This document shows positions 26,913 through 36,361 of a stretch of DNA of 59,072 nt, in pieces; the first letter of the stretch is position 1; each line of letters starts with the position of its first letter. The stretch is from Bacteroidia bacterium (GTDB lineage: Bacteria > Bacteroidota > Bacteroidia > Bacteroidales > VadinHA17): positions 1-59,072 of the forward strand of contig JAPLED010000111.1 in NCBI GenBank assembly GCA_026391475.1. The letters run 5' to 3'. The notes under the pieces are model-generated. The model was not told the origin of the DNA. It was given only the letters and a program-made list of their open reading frames with translations, and did not search any database. Made by a program: the position numbers and the translations under genes.

Positions 26913-28145
26913 GTGCGTTATTTTTTTTTGATTATAGTAGTACTGTTACCCGTTATTTCTGAAGCTCAGCTTTCTGCTCCGGGGATGAGCGCTGTCAGGT
27001 ATACTTCATATCCTTCTGCTCCGGCAGTTAAAGATCCCATATTTATATATTGTAATGCTTCGGGAACACAAAAGGGATCACTCTACGCACGTAGTCCTGG
27101 AGGAACTGGTCCATTTAATTTTTCGTGGTACAAATGGAATGACATCACAAAAAGCTTCAGTATTTTTCTCAAAACCGAATCGGGGGTATCAACTTCCTCC
27201 TCAAATAATCTTGATGAGGGGGGGTACAAGGTTATTATAAGTGGAGGGTTTGATATGAGTCTTGTCGGATGGATATTTATCGACAAACCTTTTTCATCAG
27301 CAGAACTTCAGAACCGAACATGTGACTATGTTGCATTAAAAGGGAAAGCAGCAATTGACACTTTCTTTTACAAAAATATATCTAACGGGCTTCCGGTTAA
27401 ATTACCGAACAGGGTCAGTTTCTTATGGTCATCGGATCCAACCTCTTCGATACCCTTTCCCGATTTGTATATTAACCCTCAAACCTTTAATCCGCCATTG
27501 GTTGATGTCACTTATAAGCTGCAGGTAAGCGATAGTTTTGGTTGTATCAGCGAATCATCATTCCCTTATGAGTCTATTCATGTTAAGGCAGATTTCTCAG
27601 TCGATCCCGATAAAGGAGAAGCTCCGCTCGAGGTGGCTTTCACTGATAAATCGATTAGAGGAAGTAAATATAAATGGGAATTTGGCAATGATACCATCCT
27701 GGAACTCAATAACCCTGAACCACAAATCTTAATCTTTTATAAATATTATAAACCAGGAGAGTATTCGGTGAAACTGACAATTAAAAGTGAACGCGGTTGT
27801 ATCGATTCCATGAGGTTCGATAAAATTGTGGTTGATCCTTCGGAGCTTAAAATACCAAATGTTTTTACTCCCGATGGTGACGGACTCAATGACAACTTCA
27901 TGGTTGAATCAAAATCGCTAAGGTATATTAGTGTTGAGGTTTTCAGCCGTAGCGGGATGAAGGTTTATAACTTTTATGGTGAGGGAGAAAGACTCAGAGA
28001 ATGGCAGGGTTGGGATGGAAATGTAAATAACTCATCCATTAAAGCCAGCCCGGGGGTATACTTCTATATCATCCGGGCATACGGATGGGATGATGTTGAT
28101 TATAATAGCAAAGAACAGAAGGGGTTTGTGTATCTGTACCGATAA
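26913..28145 (+). CDS. Secreted protein with PKD domain and T9SS type B sorting domain
   Basis: 410 residues from a GTG at 26913. An in-frame TGA at 26904 excludes earlier starts, and the product begins with a signal peptide (MRYFFLIIVVLLPVISEA). Residues about 225-310 form a PKD domain (FSVDPDKGEAPLEVAFTDKS ... YYKPGEYSVKLTIKSERGC). The last about 95 residues are the type B gliding-motility C-terminal domain (IPNVFTPDGDGLNDNF, WDGN, GVYFYIIRA). The protein is therefore expected to be exported by the type IX system. A run of nine T residues lies at 26920-26928, right after the start. Confidence 0.85.
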   Translation: MRYFFLIIVVLLPVISEAQLSAPGMSAVRYTSYPSAPAVKDPIFIYCNASGTQKGSLYARSPGGTGPFNFSWYKWNDITKSFSIFLKTESGVSTSSSNNLDEGGYKVIISGGFDMSLVGWIFIDKPFSSAELQNRTCDYVALKGKAAIDTFFYKNISNGLPVKLPNRVSFLWSSDPTSSIPFPDLYINPQTFNPPLVDVTYKLQVSDSFGCISESSFPYESIHVKADFSVDPDKGEAPLEVAFTDKSIRGSKYKWEFGNDTILELNNPEPQILIFYKYYKPGEYSVKLTIKSERGCIDSMRFDKIVVDPSELKIPNVFTPDGDGLNDNFMVESKSLRYISVEVFSRSGMKVYNFYGEGERLREWQGWDGNVNNSSIKASPGVYFYIIRAYGWDDVDYNSKEQKGFVYLYR

Positions 28146-28179
28146 TTAAAGTCTTATTTCCCATTTCTGCAAGCCTGGC

Positions 28180-29307
28180 TTAAATAGTAATCTTTCTTTT
28201 TCTTGCTTCAACAGTCCATTGCTCTTTTACCATATGGTCATAAACAACAGAAACAGAATCATGACGGTCAACTGTCGGACAAATATGCCATGGGATACCA
28301 TATATAGATTCGCCGACTTTGTAATTATCAGCTTTATTTGTTCGGATGACCATATGTTCTTCATTATGACTTATTACAGTATAGTTTTCCAGTCCAAGGA
28401 TTTTAATTCTTGGCTGAGGCATCTCTGAAGCAACTGCTTTATGTCCAAGGTCGAGACATAACAATTCTTTTCCGGGCTTGCTTATGATCCGCGTAAGCAG
28501 AACAGCAGCATGTAAAAAGTCCATATCGGTGAAAGAACTGCTGTAGCCATAGTCCCATAAGAGAAGTGTGCCGGGACTGGATTCCACACCTTTTCGCAAA
28601 GCATGTATCGGGAAGGTAGGAGTTCCGCCTGCTACAATTTTAACTGAACCGATACCTTCCCCTTCAAGTTCATCTATTAGACTTATTACCTGGGCAAAAG
28701 CGTCATTACAAATTTTTTGACGTAGTAAGAAATCCGGTTCGTGAATATGACCGTCATATACATGAAGTCCTTCAGCGATCAGCATTGGCGAATCGATGAT
28801 TTTTTTGAAAAGCCTTGCTGCCTTTTCCCCGGGGGATATGCCTGTCCGGTTCATCCCGTTGTTTATATCGAGCCAGACATGGGTTTCGAGACCTGTTCTC
28901 ATGGCCATATCTGATAATTGAATGATAACCTCTTCAGAATCAGCAATGCAGGATATTTTTGTACCGCGAAACTCTTGTTTTAATTGAAAAAACCTTCCGA
29001 GATTAGGACCAACTGGCTGCATTGCCAGTAAAATATCAGTTACCCCGCACCTTGCAACCATCTCTGTTTCGGATATGGTTGCACATTTGAATTTATAAAT
29101 CCCATGGTTCATCTGCAATCTGATGATCTCAGACATTTTATGAGTTTTGACATGTGGTCTTAACAGATCAACACTTCCGGCAATCTCAATCATTTTCTGA
29201 ATATTGAGTTCGATACGGTCAGGATAAACCAGCAGGGAGGGTGAGCAAACCTCACTTACATTGTCGACCAGATACCAATCGTTGTTTTGAGAAGCAGTTT
29301 TTTCCAT
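28180..29307 (-). CDS. D-threonine aldolase-like PLP enzyme
   Basis: 375 residues from the ATG at 29307 (MEKTASQNNDW). An upstream ATG at 29346 lies inside the RidA gene and is less likely. It has an alanine-racemase-fold barrel with the PLP Lys in RPHVKTHK (Lys54), DINNGMNRTG and VAGGTPTFPIH. The C-terminal WHICPTVDRHD supplies the His-x-Cys/Asp metal site of the D-threonine aldolase/D-serine dehydratase family. It splits or dehydrates beta-hydroxy D-amino acids. Which reaction it catalyses cannot be decided here. It follows a RidA gene by 7 bp. Confidence 0.85.
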   Translation of the reverse strand: MEKTASQNNDWYLVDNVSEVCSPSLLVYPDRIELNIQKMIEIAGSVDLLRPHVKTHKMSEIIRLQMNHGIYKFKCATISETEMVARCGVTDILLAMQPVGPNLGRFFQLKQEFRGTKISCIADSEEVIIQLSDMAMRTGLETHVWLDINNGMNRTGISPGEKAARLFKKIIDSPMLIAEGLHVYDGHIHEPDFLLRQKICNDAFAQVISLIDELEGEGIGSVKIVAGGTPTFPIHALRKGVESSPGTLLLWDYGYSSSFTDMDFLHAAVLLTRIISKPGKELLCLDLGHKAVASEMPQPRIKILGLENYTVISHNEEHMVIRTNKADNYKVGESIYGIPWHICPTVDRHDSVSVVYDHMVKEQWTVEARKRKITI

Positions 29308-29314
29308 TTTTGTT

Positions 29315-29779
29315 TCAATAGAGTTCAAACATAGCTTCAACTTCAACAGATATGTTTAAAGGAAGTATCATACCGACAGCACTTCTTACACCGATACCGT
29401 TCTCTTCCCCAAAAACCTCAGCCATAAGCTCACTGAATCCGTTGATAACAGCCGGCTGTTGCTCAAAGCCAGGGGCACTGTTGACCATTCCCAGCACTTT
29501 TATTATCCGTTTGATTTTTTTTAATTCTCCAAAATGAGTCTTAATCGTTGATAACATTGTAAGTCCAACCTGCCTTGCAGCCAGTTTTCCTTCTTCTTTA
29601 TCAAGATCTGCACCCAGTCTACCTGTCATCAGGGTGCCGTCAGATCTGATTGGTCCCTGACCGGAAACATATAGGAATTTATCAACAACCAGTACAGGCT
29701 TATATACTCCGGCAGGTTTAGGTGCCGGTGGTAATATGAGGCCTAACTCAACAATACGTAAATCAGGATCTTGTTTCAT
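29315..29779 (-). CDS. RidA/YjgF-family protein
   Basis: 154 residues of the RidA superfamily, which hydrolyses reactive enamine/imine intermediates released by PLP enzymes. The key Arg is in GVRSAVGM (Arg132), and LYVSGQGPIRSDG is the usual strand. The operon with a PLP-dependent D-amino-acid enzyme fits this job: it would clear 2-aminoacrylate or 2-aminocrotonate made by its neighbour. Confidence 0.9.
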   Translation of the reverse strand: MKQDPDLRIVELGLILPPAPKPAGVYKPVLVVDKFLYVSGQGPIRSDGTLMTGRLGADLDKEEGKLAARQVGLTMLSTIKTHFGELKKIKRIIKVLGMVNSAPGFEQQPAVINGFSELMAEVFGEENGIGVRSAVGMILPLNISVEVEAMFELY

Positions 29780-29801
29780 TTTTCATTTATAATATTAATA
29801 G

Positions 29802-29832
29802 TAAAGATAAGTTGAATTTATATTCTATCAAT
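29802..29832 (-). promoter_or_regulatory. Probable promoter of the RidA/D-threonine-aldolase operon
   Basis: On the minus strand: ATTG (29832-29829), 19 nt, then TATCTTTA (29809-29802), one base off TAnnTTTG. It lies 22 nt before the RidA start. Confidence 0.45.
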
Positions 29833-29951
29833 TTGAATTGTATGAAAATGGTTAACCTGGCACGAGTTACAACCGAGCGGAAGTTGTTTTCGTCATTCAC
29901 CGGTAGATTTCCTCCTTTTACAGAATTTAACCGGAAATTAACTAATAAAAC

Positions 29952-29982
29952 TTTGTAAACTAAAAAAGTTTTCTCATTTTTG
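29952..29982 (+). promoter_or_regulatory. Promoter of the TetR/efflux operon
   Basis: TTTG (29952-29955), 19 nt, then CATTTTTG (29975-29982), one base off TAnnTTTG. It lies about 22 nt before the TetR ATG. No better promoter is seen between TetR and the TolC-like gene, so it may drive the whole efflux set. Confidence 0.55.
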
Positions 29983-30003
29983 CAGCGTTTATATAAAAAA
30001 GTA

Positions 30004-30609
30004 ATGGATATAAAGAACAGAATAATTGAAGGAGCAGCAGAATTATTCAAAACTTACGGAATAAAATCAGTAACGATGGATTCTCTGGCAAGCCATCTTG
30101 GTATGTCGAAGAGAACTATTTATGAAGTTTTTTCAGATAAGGATGAACTACTGATCGGGGTGCTGAAGTGGATGGCTGAGAAGCAGAGGGAATTAGTAAA
30201 AAGGGTACTGGACGATTCGGAAAATGCAATAGTTGCAATATTTAAACTGCTTGAAATTAACATGACTCATTTTCAGGATATGAGTCCTGCTTTTCATGCT
30301 GATATGAAGAAATATCATCACGATGTTCTGATGAAGAAAACGGATAAATGTGAAATGCCTGATTATAGTAATAATATGCAATTGATTGAAAGAGGGATTA
30401 AGGAAAAACTCTTCAGAAAAGAGATAAATCCGGATCTTGTTAACCGTTGCCTTTATTCATTGGTAAGGTCAACAATGGACAATGATTTATATCTGTTTGA
30501 GCAGTTTACACGTCGCGAAGTAGTAAAAAATGTATTAATCAATTACATGAGAGGTATTTCCACAAAGGAAGGTGATGATTTGATTAACAAACTTGAAGCT
30601 AAATTTTAA
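30004..30609 (+). CDS. TetR-family transcriptional regulator
   Basis: 201 residues from the ATG at 30004 (MDIKNRIIEGAAELFKTYG). The N-terminal HTH is standard: VTMDSLASHLGMSKRTIYEVFSDKDELL. The ligand-binding C-terminal domain is unlike named subfamilies. It heads a TolC-MFP-RND operon in the same direction and is presumably its local repressor. A perfect 16-bp palindrome lies between it and the channel gene. Confidence 0.9.
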   Translation: MDIKNRIIEGAAELFKTYGIKSVTMDSLASHLGMSKRTIYEVFSDKDELLIGVLKWMAEKQRELVKRVLDDSENAIVAIFKLLEINMTHFQDMSPAFHADMKKYHHDVLMKKTDKCEMPDYSNNMQLIERGIKEKLFRKEINPDLVNRCLYSLVRSTMDNDLYLFEQFTRREVVKNVLINYMRGISTKEGDDLINKLEAKF

Positions 30610-30669
30610 AAAGACAAATATTAAATCACATTAACACGCTTAGAAAATAAATTATAAACATGAACCGAA

Positions 30670-30685
30670 CCCCGACATGTCGGGG
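30670..30685. promoter_or_regulatory. 16-bp perfect palindrome before the efflux genes
   Basis: CCCCGACATGTCGGGG, symmetric over its full length, lies 35 nt before the TolC-like gene and 60 nt after tetR. It may be a TetR operator, or a GC-rich extragenic palindrome of the sort scattered in Bacteroidetes genomes. Its high G+C in an A+T-rich leader is notable. Confidence 0.5.
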
Positions 30686-30719
30686 CGAGTTCCATCATAC
30701 TATTAAAAAAAATTATACA

Positions 30720-32060
30720 ATGATGAAAAACAAAGAATTTCTGACAGTTTTACTTCTATTCTTCTTAACCGGTGGAATTATTCTGGCACAGGAGAACAGA
30801 AGTGAGTTAACACTTTCCTTAAAAGAGGCACAGGAATATGCAATTCAGAATAATAAAATGGTGATTTCCGCAAAAATGGATGTTGAGGCATCAAAAATTG
30901 CCCTTTGGGAGACTATTTCAAATGGTTTACCTCAGGTAAGTGTATCCGGTTCATTTACTGATAACCTTAAATTGATGACCACTCTCTTACCAGGGGACTT
31001 TTTTGGAAGACCAGGCGAAAAGGTACCTGTTACTTTTGGTTCACAGTTTAATTCAGGTGCCAGCATTCAGGCAAGTTTGCTGCTATTCAATGCCCCGTTT
31101 TATATTGGTATTGAGACCACAAAACTTGCACAGAAGTTAAGTGAAGAGAGCCTTGCAAAATCAGAACTCGATACAAAGGAATCTGTAAGTACTGCTTACT
31201 TCCTGATACTGGTTGCAGAAAAATCCCTTCAGATACTCGATGGGAATATTGCAAATCTGAACGAAACACTTAAGTCCACAAAGGCTATGTATTCAGCAGG
31301 TATGGCTGAATCAACTGATGTTGATCAGATGGTATCAAATGTTACAATGGTGGAAAATACCCGAAGCTCGATGCAACGTGCAATAGAACTGAATTACAAT
31401 CTGTTGAGATTTCAGCTTGGTGTTCCTGCCGAAACCAGGATAACACTTAAGGAGACACTCGAAAACCTGACTTCAGAAATAAATATTGAGGCACTTCTGT
31501 CTCAACAATTCGATCATCAACAGAACATGAATTTCATGTTGGTTGAGGGTCAGGAACAGATGTCGGCGCTGGCCCTTAAGTCACAGAAAGCGTCAGTTCT
31601 GCCCACATTAGCAGGTTTTTATAATTATGGTACGAACGGGATGGGCGATAAAATCGGAGATCAGAGATGGTTCCAGAATTCAATGACAGGACTGCAACTC
31701 TCAGTTCCGATATTTGCCAGCGGACAAAGATATAGTAAGATAAAAAAAGCACAGTTAAGCCTCGAAAAAGCAAGAACAACAAAAGAGATGGTTACCGACC
31801 AGCTCCTTCTCCAGGAAAAGCAGCTCAGGTACAACCTGGTTAATGCTAACCTTCAGTATAAAAGCCAGAAAGATAATATTGATGTAGCGAAAAGGGTCTA
31901 TGCCAGCATGGAAAATAAATTCAGGCAGGGTATGGCTTCAAGTCTTGAACTGACCCAGGCAAATTCCCTTTATCTGCAGGCTGAAAATAATTACGTGTCA
32001 GCATTAATGTATCTGCTTCAAACAAAACTTGCGTTAGATAAGTTATTGAATAACATGTAA
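30720..32060 (+). CDS. TolC-family outer-membrane efflux channel
   Basis: 446 residues from the ATG at 30720 (a second ATG follows directly), with a signal peptide ending near IILAQ. Two copies of the long-helix OEP pattern are visible: LSLKEAQEYAIQNNKMV at the N-terminus, and a second half from about residue 250 with repeated QKASVLPTL and KFRQGMASSLELTQA. It forms the outer-membrane duct of the RND pump encoded two genes downstream. Confidence 0.92.
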   Translation: MMKNKEFLTVLLLFFLTGGIILAQENRSELTLSLKEAQEYAIQNNKMVISAKMDVEASKIALWETISNGLPQVSVSGSFTDNLKLMTTLLPGDFFGRPGEKVPVTFGSQFNSGASIQASLLLFNAPFYIGIETTKLAQKLSEESLAKSELDTKESVSTAYFLILVAEKSLQILDGNIANLNETLKSTKAMYSAGMAESTDVDQMVSNVTMVENTRSSMQRAIELNYNLLRFQLGVPAETRITLKETLENLTSEINIEALLSQQFDHQQNMNFMLVEGQEQMSALALKSQKASVLPTLAGFYNYGTNGMGDKIGDQRWFQNSMTGLQLSVPIFASGQRYSKIKKAQLSLEKARTTKEMVTDQLLLQEKQLRYNLVNANLQYKSQKDNIDVAKRVYASMENKFRQGMASSLELTQANSLYLQAENNYVSALMYLLQTKLALDKLLNNM

Positions 32061-32105
32061 AAAGAAAATAGGTATAAATAGAAATAAAAAATAAAGCATT
32101 TAATA

Positions 32106-33170
32106 ATGAAATACTTCAAATCAATTTCGGCAATAGTGATAAGCGGACTGATAATTTCAGCCTGTTCATCAAAAGGCAAGAATACAACAACTACTTCTTC
32201 CGATCAGGCAACTGTAACTGAAAAAGCTGCTATACCGGTGAAAGTAATGACTTTATCAAAAACGAAAATCTCAAGAACAATTGACTATACAGCCACTGTC
32301 CTCCCTTTCGAGGAGGTAAATATGGCTCCGTCAACTCCCGGAAGAATTGATAAAATATATGTTGAAGTTGGTGATAAGGTAAATAAGGGTGATGATCTTT
32401 TCCTGATGGACCGTACCCAGCTGTATCAGTTAAAACTGCAGTTAAGCAGTCTTGAGAAGGATCTTAACAGGATCGATACTCTCCTTAAATCCGGTAGCGC
32501 CAAACAACAGCAATATGATCAGATGAAAACACAGTATGATGTCACAAAAACAAATGTCGACTTCATGGAAGAAAATTCATTACTGAAAGCTCCTTTTTAT
32601 GGTGTTGTTACTGGAAAATATTTTGAAAACGGTGAAATATATTCAGGTGCTCCTACAACACAGTCAGGAAGATCAGCTGTTGTTACAGTAATGCAGGTCA
32701 ATCCTCTGAAAGTTAATGTTAACATATCGGAGCAGTACTATCCTCTGATAAAAAAAGGAATGAAAGCGTCAATTACCGCTGATGTTTATAAAGGTGAGGC
32801 TTTTACAGGTAATGTTTATCGTATAGCTCCAACCGTTAGCTCTTCGACAAGATCATTTATTACTGAACTTGAGCTGCCTAATAGAAACGATCTTCTGAAA
32901 CCAGGCATGTTTGTCAGGGTATCGATGGATCTTGGAGAGGTTGAAACATTTGTCGTGCCTGCGAATACAATATTGGTTCAGGAGGGTACAAATATAAGGT
33001 TCTTATTCATTGAGAAAAACAATGTTGCACAACGTATCGAAGTATTGTTAGGGAAAAGGTTTGATGACCAGTTTGAGATCATTTCTACTGGCATTAAAGA
33101 GGGAGATAGGCTTGTAACTGAAGGACAGGCAAGGCTTATCAATGGTGACAAAATAGAAATAGTTAAGTAG
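32106..33170 (+). CDS. RND membrane-fusion (periplasmic adaptor) lipoprotein
   Basis: 354 residues. Lipobox at IISACSS (Cys about residue 20). Then a Thr/Ser-rich linker, the lipoyl half-motifs STPGRIDKIYVEVGDKVNKGD and LKAPFYGVVTGKYFENGEIY around a short coiled coil (LSSLEKDLNRIDTLLKSG), a beta-barrel and a membrane-proximal domain. It bridges the inner-membrane pump and the TolC-like channel. It is 45 bp after the channel gene and 25 bp before the pump. Confidence 0.93.
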   Translation: MKYFKSISAIVISGLIISACSSKGKNTTTTSSDQATVTEKAAIPVKVMTLSKTKISRTIDYTATVLPFEEVNMAPSTPGRIDKIYVEVGDKVNKGDDLFLMDRTQLYQLKLQLSSLEKDLNRIDTLLKSGSAKQQQYDQMKTQYDVTKTNVDFMEENSLLKAPFYGVVTGKYFENGEIYSGAPTTQSGRSAVVTVMQVNPLKVNVNISEQYYPLIKKGMKASITADVYKGEAFTGNVYRIAPTVSSSTRSFITELELPNRNDLLKPGMFVRVSMDLGEVETFVVPANTILVQEGTNIRFLFIEKNNVAQRIEVLLGKRFDDQFEIISTGIKEGDRLVTEGQARLINGDKIEIVK

Positions 33171-33195
33171 TATTCTGAATTTTAACTTTAATGAA

Positions 33196-36100
33196 ATGAG
33201 TATATATAGTGCTTCCGTAAAAAGACCTGTAACAACCATACTGATATTTGTCGGTCTGATGGTTATGGGACTCTATTCGCTGATGCAATTACCCGTGGAT
33301 CTTTATCCTGAAATGGAATTGCCTTTTGTTGTGGTTATCACAACCTATCCTGGCGCAAGTGCATCCGATATTGAATCGAATGTTACCCGACCGGTCGAAA
33401 ATGCCTTAAACTCGATAAGTAAACTTAAAGAGCTTACCTCCACTTCGAGTGATGGAGCATCTGTTGTTTTTATGAACTTTGAATATGGTACAAATCTCGA
33501 TGAGGCATCAAATGATATAAGGAGTGCCCTGAGTTTTACTGAAAGGGTGCTCCCTGCAGATTGTGAGAAACCGACAATCATTAAGTTCAGTACCAGCATG
33601 ATGCCAATTGTTTTCTATGCTATTACAGCAAATGAGAGCTATGCAGGTCTCGAGAAAATACTTGATGAAAAGATTGTTAACCCGTTAAACAGGATTGAAG
33701 GTGTTGGGTCAGTTGCTCTTTCCGGAGTTCCCGGCAGGAAGATATATATCGATGTCGATCCACGTAAAATGGAGGCATACAACTTGTCAATTGAACAGAT
33801 TGGGAATGTTCTCAGAGCCGAAAATATGAACATGCCGGCTGGTTACATAGAGATGGGCAAAACAGACTATCCATTACGTATACAGGGCGAATTTCCTGAA
33901 AGTGATGTTGTAAAAAATCTGGTTGTCAGTAGTTATAATGGCAATAATATATACCTGAAAGATATTGCTGAAGTCCGCGATACAATCCGGGAATCAAAAC
34001 TTAACACAAAGATCAACGGAGCAAGGGGAATGAGCATGTATGTTCAGAAACAGTCAGGAGGAAATACTGTGAAGGTTACTGAAGAGGTTGACAAAGCTCT
34101 CAGCACTCTTAAACAAGATCTTCCACAGGATGTAAAAATTGAAAAACTCTTCGATTCTGCTTCATTTATCAAAGGATCTATCAGCAATCTGACTGAGACT
34201 CTGATGTGGGCCGGAATCTTTGTAATACTGGTAGTCTTGTTCTTCCTTGGCAGATGGAGGGCAACCTTTATTATAATTCTTACGATACCGATTTCGCTGA
34301 TTGTGGCATTTATTTATCTTTTTGTAACGGGTGCCTCTATAAACATAATCTCGCTCACTTCACTCTCCATTGCGATAGGGATGGTGGTCGACGATGCCAT
34401 TGTTGTTCTGGAGAATATCACCAGACATATTGAAAGGGGGAGCCGTCCAAGGGAAGCAGCAATTTATGCGACCAATGAGGTTTGGCTTGCTGTAATTGTA
34501 ACTACTCTTACAGTTGTTGCTGTATTCTTCCCGCTCACATTTGTTAAAGGTCTTACCGGTGTGCTTTTCAAGCAACTTGGTATGATTGTTACTATCACAA
34601 TTATTACATCGGTATTTGCAGCAATTACTCTTACACCGACTTTGAGCGCACTAATTCTGAAATGGTATCCAATCAAAAAAGATGCACCTTTCTGGACATA
34701 TGACGGAAGTATCAGGAAATGGCTTGACTGGCTTGATCATTATTACGAGAAGACACTACGCTGGGCTCTTCGCCATAAAACATTTGTTACAATTCTGGCA
34801 GTGGTTATATTCGTCGTATCGATGAGTCTTTTCACAATCATAAAAACTGAATTCTTCCCACAGGCAGATGAGTCAAGAATTACATCAACAATAGAACTGC
34901 AGACAGGAACACGTGTTGACCAGACTATACTTACATCAAACAGGATCGACAGCCTGATAAAGGCAAAATATCCGGAGGTAAAGATTATTTCAACCTCAAC
35001 AGGCGCCGATGATCAGGGAGGATTTGCTTCTATTTTCAGTGCTGGGGGTACACACAAGATAACGTACACCCTCAGTCTTGTACCGATTGAGGAAAGAACT
35101 AAATCGGTATTTGATATTGTTGAAGAGATGAGAACTGATTTTTCCAAAATGTCGGAGATCGTCAATTTTACCCTTAGTACTTCCGATAATATGGGAAGTT
35201 TCGGAGGAAGTACTGTTGATGTGGAAATATACGGCTATAATATTTCCGAAACTAACCTTGTAGCAGAGAAACTTGCAGCAAAAATAAAGAAGATTCCAGG
35301 CACAAAGGATGTTAATATCAGTCGTGCCAAATCAAAACCTGAACTTCAGATTGTTTTTGATCAGAATAAGATGGCTGCAAACGGTCTGAACACGGCAATG
35401 GTATCGACTGCTGTCAAGAACAGAGTGGATGGTCTGACGGCAACCAGGCTAAGGCAGTTCGGGGATGAGTACGATGTAGTTGTGAGGTATAAGAAAAGTG
35501 CCCGTAGCACTCTTACCAATATCGAAAATATAGGAATTACAAACCCGACGGGACAGGTGATCCGTCTTGGTGAAATAGCCCAGATAAAAGAGTACTGGTC
35601 GCCTCCAAGCATTGAGAGGAAAAGAAAGGAACGTATAGTAAGGGTTGCATTCACACCATATAAGCGATCACTTACTGACATACAGGTTGATGTTCAGAAA
35701 GCAATTGACGAAACTACAATGCCTGTTGGTGTCATGGTTCAGATCTCTGGCGCTATCAAAGAGCAGATGGATGCTTTCATGGACATTGCAATGCTGATGA
35801 TGATAAGCCTTGTCCTTGTATACCTTATTATGGCATCCCAGTTTGAATCACTGAAAATGCCTTTTATCATAATGTTCTCAATACCGTTTGCTTTCTCGGG
35901 TGTTGCAATTGCACTTTTTGTAACAAACACCACTCTGAGTGTTATTTCAGGTATTGGAGCCGTGATGCTTATCGGTATTGTTGTTAAAAATGCTATCGTG
36001 CTTGTCGACTTTATTAACTTGATGAGGGAAAGAGGTCATGAACTGTATGAAGCAATAGCGATCTCCGGTCGTTCACGTCTGAGACCGGTTATTATGACCT

Positions 36101-36336
36101 CTGCAACTACTATTCTGGGTATGTTGCCTCTCGCAATGAGCAAAGGATCAGGATCTGAACTCTGGAGCCCGATGGGGGTAGCCGTAATTGGCGGACTAGT
36201 ATTCTCCACACTTGTGACACTTGTTCTTGTACCTGTTGTTTATGCAATATTCTCAAAACACGGAGAGCGCAACAAAAACATTGCTTTATATTCCGAGTTT
36301 GATTTTATGAACGGCAATGGAAATGGGGAAAAATAG
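33196..36336 (+). CDS. RND-superfamily efflux pump (AcrB/HAE1 type)
   Basis: 1046 residues, normal for the hydrophobe/amphiphile exporter family. It has the N-terminal ASVKRPVTTILIFVGL, the proton-relay Asp pair in GMVVDDAIVVLENITRHIERG (TM4), the TM10 Lys in GIGAVMLIGIVVKNAIVLVDF, and SRLRPVIMTSATTILGMLPLA. Two large periplasmic loops lie between TM1/2 and TM7/8. The substrate range is unknown. The heavy-metal subfamily is unlikely because the two-Asp HAE motif is present. Confidence 0.95.
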   Translation: MSIYSASVKRPVTTILIFVGLMVMGLYSLMQLPVDLYPEMELPFVVVITTYPGASASDIESNVTRPVENALNSISKLKELTSTSSDGASVVFMNFEYGTNLDEASNDIRSALSFTERVLPADCEKPTIIKFSTSMMPIVFYAITANESYAGLEKILDEKIVNPLNRIEGVGSVALSGVPGRKIYIDVDPRKMEAYNLSIEQIGNVLRAENMNMPAGYIEMGKTDYPLRIQGEFPESDVVKNLVVSSYNGNNIYLKDIAEVRDTIRESKLNTKINGARGMSMYVQKQSGGNTVKVTEEVDKALSTLKQDLPQDVKIEKLFDSASFIKGSISNLTETLMWAGIFVILVVLFFLGRWRATFIIILTIPISLIVAFIYLFVTGASINIISLTSLSIAIGMVVDDAIVVLENITRHIERGSRPREAAIYATNEVWLAVIVTTLTVVAVFFPLTFVKGLTGVLFKQLGMIVTITIITSVFAAITLTPTLSALILKWYPIKKDAPFWTYDGSIRKWLDWLDHYYEKTLRWALRHKTFVTILAVVIFVVSMSLFTIIKTEFFPQADESRITSTIELQTGTRVDQTILTSNRIDSLIKAKYPEVKIISTSTGADDQGGFASIFSAGGTHKITYTLSLVPIEERTKSVFDIVEEMRTDFSKMSEIVNFTLSTSDNMGSFGGSTVDVEIYGYNISETNLVAEKLAAKIKKIPGTKDVNISRAKSKPELQIVFDQNKMAANGLNTAMVSTAVKNRVDGLTATRLRQFGDEYDVVVRYKKSARSTLTNIENIGITNPTGQVIRLGEIAQIKEYWSPPSIERKRKERIVRVAFTPYKRSLTDIQVDVQKAIDETTMPVGVMVQISGAIKEQMDAFMDIAMLMMISLVLVYLIMASQFESLKMPFIIMFSIPFAFSGVAIALFVTNTTLSVISGIGAVMLIGIVVKNAIVLVDFINLMRERGHELYEAIAISGRSRLRPVIMTSATTILGMLPLAMSKGSGSELWSPMGVAVIGGLVFSTLVTLVLVPVVYAIFSKHGERNKNIALYSEFDFMNGNGNGEK

Positions 36337-36361
36337 ATTTTAACATGATAAATATTTGAAT

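Noticed and set aside
29787-30050. Minus-strand open frame of 87 residues
   Set aside because: It overlaps two promoters and the tetR start and shows no protein family pattern.
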